Origin: Deltaproteobacteria bacterium
GTDB taxonomy: Bacteria; Desulfobacterota; DSM-4660; Desulfatiglandales; Desulfatiglandaceae
Direction of reading: 5' to 3'
DNA length: 8,422 bases
Assembly: GCA_029932035.1 (NCBI GenBank)
Contig: JAOZQV010000150.1
Location: forward strand, 1-8,422
Each line of letters begins with the position of its first letter. Position 1 is the first letter of the stretch. Positions 5,757 through 8,422 of this stretch are shown here, piece by piece. The position numbers and the translations under genes are program-made. The notes beneath the pieces are model-generated. The model was not told the origin of the DNA and did not search any database. It worked only from the letters and a program-made list of their open reading frames with translations.

Positions 5757-6875
5757 TTAATGACGGATAGTCTTCACTATCTCTTCTGCTATTCTATCTA
5801 ATGGCGCAATGACATCAACGATCCCGGCGTCAGCGGGTCCCTTAGGCATGCCATACACAACACATGTCTTTTCATCCTGGGCTATGACAGCGGCGCCTTT
5901 TGCTTTCATAAGCTTCAGGCCGCTCGTTCCATCTGAACCCATTCCGGTCATAATCACGCCCGTGGCACGGGTCCCATAGAGATCTGAAACGGAGCGAAAC
6001 AGATAATCCGCAGACGGTCTGCAGCTGTTCTCCGGAGGATCATCCGTGATTCTGACAATTCTGTCTTTACTATGAGGACTGGCCACGATCTTCATCTGTT
6101 TTCCACCAGGAGCAACAAATGCGGTGTTTGGTCTGACAGTCTCCCCGTCCCGGGCCTCCTTAACCGCTAACGCACATTCTGAATCAAGTTTGGTCGCAAG
6201 GGCCTTGGTAAAAAGCGGTGGCATGTGCTGGGCAATGAAAATCGGTACTCCCAGATTAGAAGGAAGACGCGGCATCATCTGTCCCAGGGCCTTTGGTCCG
6301 CCAGTGGAGATCCCGATAGCCACAATCTCTGAATTTCCTCTCTTCCGGGCGGAAAGGACTTCCATACGCTGGATTACCCCTTGTCTCTCTACGCCTCTTT
6401 TCTCTTTACGCTTAACAGCTGAAGGAAAGGAGCACCTGTTTAGAATTGTTTTGATCTCCCTGTGGCGGGCAAAGGCCTTTAGAATGGGGGCAATGGTATC
6501 CCTTATAGCCTGCTTGTTTTCCTCCATACCCCTGTTTTCAGGCTTGAGAATAAAATCAAAGGCCCCTAAGTCCAGGGCCTTCATGGTCATTTCCCCGCCT
6601 CTATAGGTAAGCGCGCTTACCATAACAGCCCCAACCCCGGGGAAGTCCTTTTTCATATTAGCTAAGACTTCAAGTCCATCCATCTCGGGCATTTCGATGT
6701 CCAGGCTCAGAAGATCCGGCTTTAACAGGGCGATCTTTGAAAGGGCGATTTTGCCATTATTAGCCGTGCCTACCACTTCAACATCAGGAAATTCAGATAA
6801 GATCTCACTCATTATCATACGATAGACCACGGTATCATCTACCACAAGCACCCGGAGGCGTTTCCCATTTATCAT
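5757..6875 (-). CDS. cheB: CheB, chemoreceptor methylesterase/glutamine deamidase response regulator
   Basis: CheB removes methyl groups from MCP glutamates (and deamidates glutamines) once its receiver is phosphorylated by CheA. In the 372-residue protein the receiver (about 7-125) has DD13-14, phospho-acceptor Asp59 (LDIEMPEMDG), Ser87 and Lys111 (LKPEN). A basic linker (about 145-180) precedes the methylesterase domain (about 183-370), where the catalytic triad is Ser190 (GISTGGP), His217 (AQHMP) and Asp315 (GMGSDGTSG). All key residues are present. Start choice: the open frame continues to TTG at 6905, but ATG at 6875 overlaps the cheW stop as ATGA and puts the first strand in the normal place, so the shorter form is preferred. 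A 174-base gap containing a repeat separates it from cheR. Confidence 0.96.
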   Translation of the reverse strand: MINGKRLRVLVVDDTVVYRMIMSEILSEFPDVEVVGTANNGKIALSKIALLKPDLLSLDIEMPEMDGLEVLANMKKDFPGVGAVMVSALTYRGGEMTMKALDLGAFDFILKPENRGMEENKQAIRDTIAPILKAFARHREIKTILNRCSFPSAVKRKEKRGVERQGVIQRMEVLSARKRGNSEIVAIGISTGGPKALGQMMPRLPSNLGVPIFIAQHMPPLFTKALATKLDSECALAVKEARDGETVRPNTAFVAPGGKQMKIVASPHSKDRIVRITDDPPENSCRPSADYLFRSVSDLYGTRATGVIMTGMGSDGTSGLKLMKAKGAAVIAQDEKTCVVYGMPKGPADAGIVDVIAPLDRIAEEIVKTIRH

Positions 6876-7321
6876 TTCAGCACTTCTTCCACATCCAAGA
6901 TGCAAATCAGGATACCTTCGGTTTTTAAGACGCCTTTGAAGAACTTCCCCTGAACGCCGCCCATATTGGCCGGAGGTGGCTCCACGTCATTCCAGTCTGC
7001 CTGGATTACATCACCGATTCGTTCCACTAAGAACCCGATCTGTTCACCTCTTGAATCGACAATAATATTACTGCTCGTATCGCTTAGCTCTGTAGAGGAA
7101 ATCCCTACCTTTTTCCCAAGATCTATAAGGGTTATGATTTGACCTCGCAGGTTCAAAATACCCCTTACATAATCTGGCGCCTGAGGTACTGGCGTTATTT
7201 CAGAAAGCTTGTTGATTTCCTGGACATTGAGGATATCCATGCCACAATATACCTCACCCGTATAAAAAGTGGCTAACTCAACAGGTCCTTTCTTTGTCTT
7301 GGTGTCTGACTCGTGTGCCAT
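6872..7321 (-). CDS. cheW: CheW, chemoreceptor-kinase coupling protein
   Basis: CheW is the SH3-like adaptor that links MCPs to CheA in the signalling array. The 149-residue protein covers one CheW domain. Diagnostic parts are LATFYTGEVYCGMDILNVQE near the start (16-35), PDYVRGILNLRGQIITLIDL (49-68) with the conserved Arg59, GFLVERIGDVIQ (96-107) and the closing KGVLKTEGILICILDVEEVL (129-148). The open frame extends to ATG 7393, but that extra 24-residue N-terminus is encoded by a 14-nt tandem repeat and is not family-like. ATG at 7321 has AGGA eight bases upstream and is preferred over ATG 7330. It lies 75 bases after the MCP gene and overlaps cheB at ATGA. Adjacency to a single MCP suggests that they form a dedicated pair. 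Confidence 0.95.
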   Translation of the reverse strand: MAHESDTKTKKGPVELATFYTGEVYCGMDILNVQEINKLSEITPVPQAPDYVRGILNLRGQIITLIDLGKKVGISSTELSDTSSNIIVDSRGEQIGFLVERIGDVIQADWNDVEPPPANMGGVQGKFFKGVLKTEGILICILDVEEVLK

Positions 7322-7350
7322 TGATTGCATCCTATCAGAACGTTGCTGAA

Positions 7351-7392
7351 ATGATAAATGCCAAATGATAAATGAGTAATGATAAATGATCA
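7351..7392. repeat. Three-copy 14-nt tandem repeat between MCP and cheW
   Basis: ATGATAAATG recurs at 7351, 7365 and 7379, exactly 14 bases apart. Full units are ATGATAAATGCCAA, ATGATAAATGAGTA and ATGATAAATGATCA; a decayed fourth copy may start at 7393 and run into the MCP stop. The array fills over half of the 75-base gap before the cheW ribosome binding site. It is very AT-rich compared with its neighbours and causes a spurious N-terminal extension of cheW. Purpose unknown; it could come from replication slippage. Confidence 0.75.
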
Positions 7393-7396
7393 ATGC

Positions 7397-8422
7397 TCAA
7401 ATCTTAAATCTTCCTGCCATATCTTTTAGCTGTTCGGCAAGTTTATGAAGTTCTTCCGCGCTAATACTTACCTGAGAGCTGCTGGTCACGTTTTCTTCTG
7501 AGGCCTGGTGCACTCCGGCGATATCCTTGGCAATTTCCCCAGCAACAACAGCGCTCTGAGCCACATTTTCGGTGATCTCCTGTATCCCTTGCGAAGCCTG
7601 TGCCACATTGGTGGCAATCTCTTTGGTAGTCACCGACTGTTCCTCTACTGCGGCCGCAGTTGTGGATACAATTTCATCAACGTCATTGATTACCTTTGAA
7701 ATCTGTTTGATCTGTGAGACCGTTCCCTCTGTAGAATCTTGAATCCCACCAATTTCCCTCTTTATCTTTTGGGTGGCCTCGGCAGTTTGCTTGGCTAATT
7801 CCTTTATCTCACTGGCTACTACGGAAAATCCCCTCCCAGCCTCGCCTGCACGAGCGGCCTCAATGGTGGCATTCAAGGCCAAAAGGTTGGTTTGTTCTGA
7901 GATTTCGGTGATGACCTCAGTAATTTTATCTATTTCCCGGGCAGCCTTGCCCAGTTCATTCACAGTCTCTGACGCGCTATCAGCATCTGAAACAGCCTTA
8001 TGGGTTATGGCGCTGGCCCTATCTGAGTTCCCGGCAATTTCATTGACGGTGGCTGTGAGTTCTTCCGTTGCCGCAGCAACCATTGTGACGTTGGTGGATG
8101 CCTGTTCAGTGGCGGCAGCCACGGATGTCATGTTGGCGCTCATCTCTTCTGCTGCGGCTGCCACCATGTTGGATTTTGCACGGGTGTTCTCTGCACCCGA
8201 AGACATCTGTTGAGAAATGGCGGAGAGCTCGGTGGAAGAGGCGGACAAGGTGCCTACGCCAACGGCAACTTCCCTGAACATGTTCCCAAGGTTTGAGACC
8301 ATATTATTCAGGGCCTTGACCAGAACGCCGATCTCATCTTTCTGCCTGATATCCAGGGTTTCCGTAAAATCCCCTCTCGAGAGCGTCTCTGCAAAGTTGA
8401 CGCTCTTGGCGATGGGTCTTGT
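7397..8422 (-). CDS. Methyl-accepting chemotaxis protein, C-terminal part (HAMP and signalling domain)
   Basis: The frame is open to the right edge of the window, so the sensor domain and membrane helices are missing. The visible 341 residues start in a HAMP domain (TRPIAKSVNFAETLSRGDFT at 1-20, KDEIG at 28-32), then the long antiparallel coiled coil. The hairpin tip that binds CheW and CheA is unmistakable: QTNLLALNATIEAARAGEAG (177-196) followed by RGFSVVASEIKELA. The C-terminal arm after the tip is about 148 residues, near 21 heptads. Alanine- and glutamate-rich repeats before the tip (AAAAEEMSANM, VAAATEQAST, VAAATEELTA) hold likely CheR/CheB methylation sites. The protein ends in DMAGRFKI, with no NWETF-type tether for CheR or CheB. 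ATG 8302 is an internal methionine, not the start. Ligand and membrane topology cannot be seen. Confidence 0.95.
   Translation of the reverse strand, partial: TRPIAKSVNFAETLSRGDFTETLDIRQKDEIGVLVKALNNMVSNLGNMFREVAVGVGTLSASSTELSAISQQMSSGAENTRAKSNMVAAAAEEMSANMTSVAAATEQASTNVTMVAAATEELTATVNEIAGNSDRASAITHKAVSDADSASETVNELGKAAREIDKITEVITEISEQTNLLALNATIEAARAGEAGRGFSVVASEIKELAKQTAEATQKIKREIGGIQDSTEGTVSQIKQISKVINDVDEIVSTTAAAVEEQSVTTKEIATNVAQASQGIQEITENVAQSAVVAGEIAKDIAGVHQASEENVTSSSQVSISAEELHKLAEQLKDMAGRFKI

Noticed and set aside
5740..5758. Terminator-like CCAG-CGC-CTGG stem followed by seven T on the plus strand
   Set aside because: The stem is only 4 bp and no plus-strand gene leads into it; on the transcribed strand it is preceded by A, not followed by T.
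5691..5759. In-frame continuation of about 22 codons after the cheB stop, ending at a TAA near 5687
   Set aside because: The open stretch is short enough to occur by chance, has no start codon with a ribosome binding site, and CheB is already complete.
6124..6606. Plus-strand open frame of 160 codons opposite cheB
   Set aside because: It lies wholly within cheB, whose receiver and catalytic motifs are intact; no domain is visible in the plus frame.
7322..7393. 24-residue N-terminal extension of CheW beginning MIIYHYSFIIWHLSF, which could pass for a membrane segment
   Set aside because: It is encoded by the AT-rich 14-nt tandem repeat; CheW is a soluble protein and ATG 7321 has its own ribosome binding site.
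7773..8213. Plus-strand open frame of 146 codons opposite the MCP
   Set aside because: Its alanine/serine-rich sequence is the complement of the MCP coiled coil; no ribosome binding site or family features were seen.

Overview
The window is a densely packed single-strand stretch. Every gene I can support is on the minus strand, so transcription runs from the right end (8422) to the left end (1). Protein sequence styles (a two-REC/HPt regulator, an M29-type aminopeptidase N-terminus, a chemosensory cluster beside an RsbW/STAS pair) and balanced base composition suggest a Gram-negative, motile or surface-sensing bacterium, most likely of the former Deltaproteobacteria (Desulfobacterota and relatives). 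That placement is inference from gene style, with no marker gene to confirm it. No rRNA, tRNA, CRISPR array, transposase or phage gene is visible.

Region 8422-4223 is a chemosensory operon in the order methyl-accepting chemotaxis protein (5' end cut off by the window edge), CheW, CheB, CheR, and a REC-coiled-coil single-domain regulator. CheW/CheB and CheR/regulator overlap, which suggests translational coupling. No cheA lies in the window; it must be upstream of the MCP or elsewhere. Three non-coding gaps hold three different repeat types: a 14-nt tandem repeat between MCP and CheW, an inverted array of degenerate hexamers between CheB and CheR, and a cluster of hairpins including a dispersed-repeat-like palindrome before the next gene.

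Region 4062-2557 is one 501-residue regulator with two intact receiver domains, a degenerate HisKA-like helical pair without an ATPase domain, and a C-terminal HPt domain. It looks like a phosphorelay hub.

Region 2514-1617 has a plausible sigma-70-like promoter followed by an RsbW-type GHKL ATPase/anti-sigma kinase and a STAS anti-sigma antagonist that overlap by one base: a partner-switching pair without a visible PP2C phosphatase. Its position directly after the phosphorelay gene suggests that the chemosensory input may feed a partner switch instead of, or as well as, a flagellar motor. This is an inference.

Region 1562-1 changes subject: an RsmB/RsmF-type RNA m5C methyltransferase, a separate overlapping ORF carrying what looks like the RsmF PUA-like C-terminal domain, and the first 56 codons of an M29-type aminopeptidase. 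The methyltransferase/PUA split, with a mis-framed ATGA start and a T6 run at the junction, is the most curious detail of this part.
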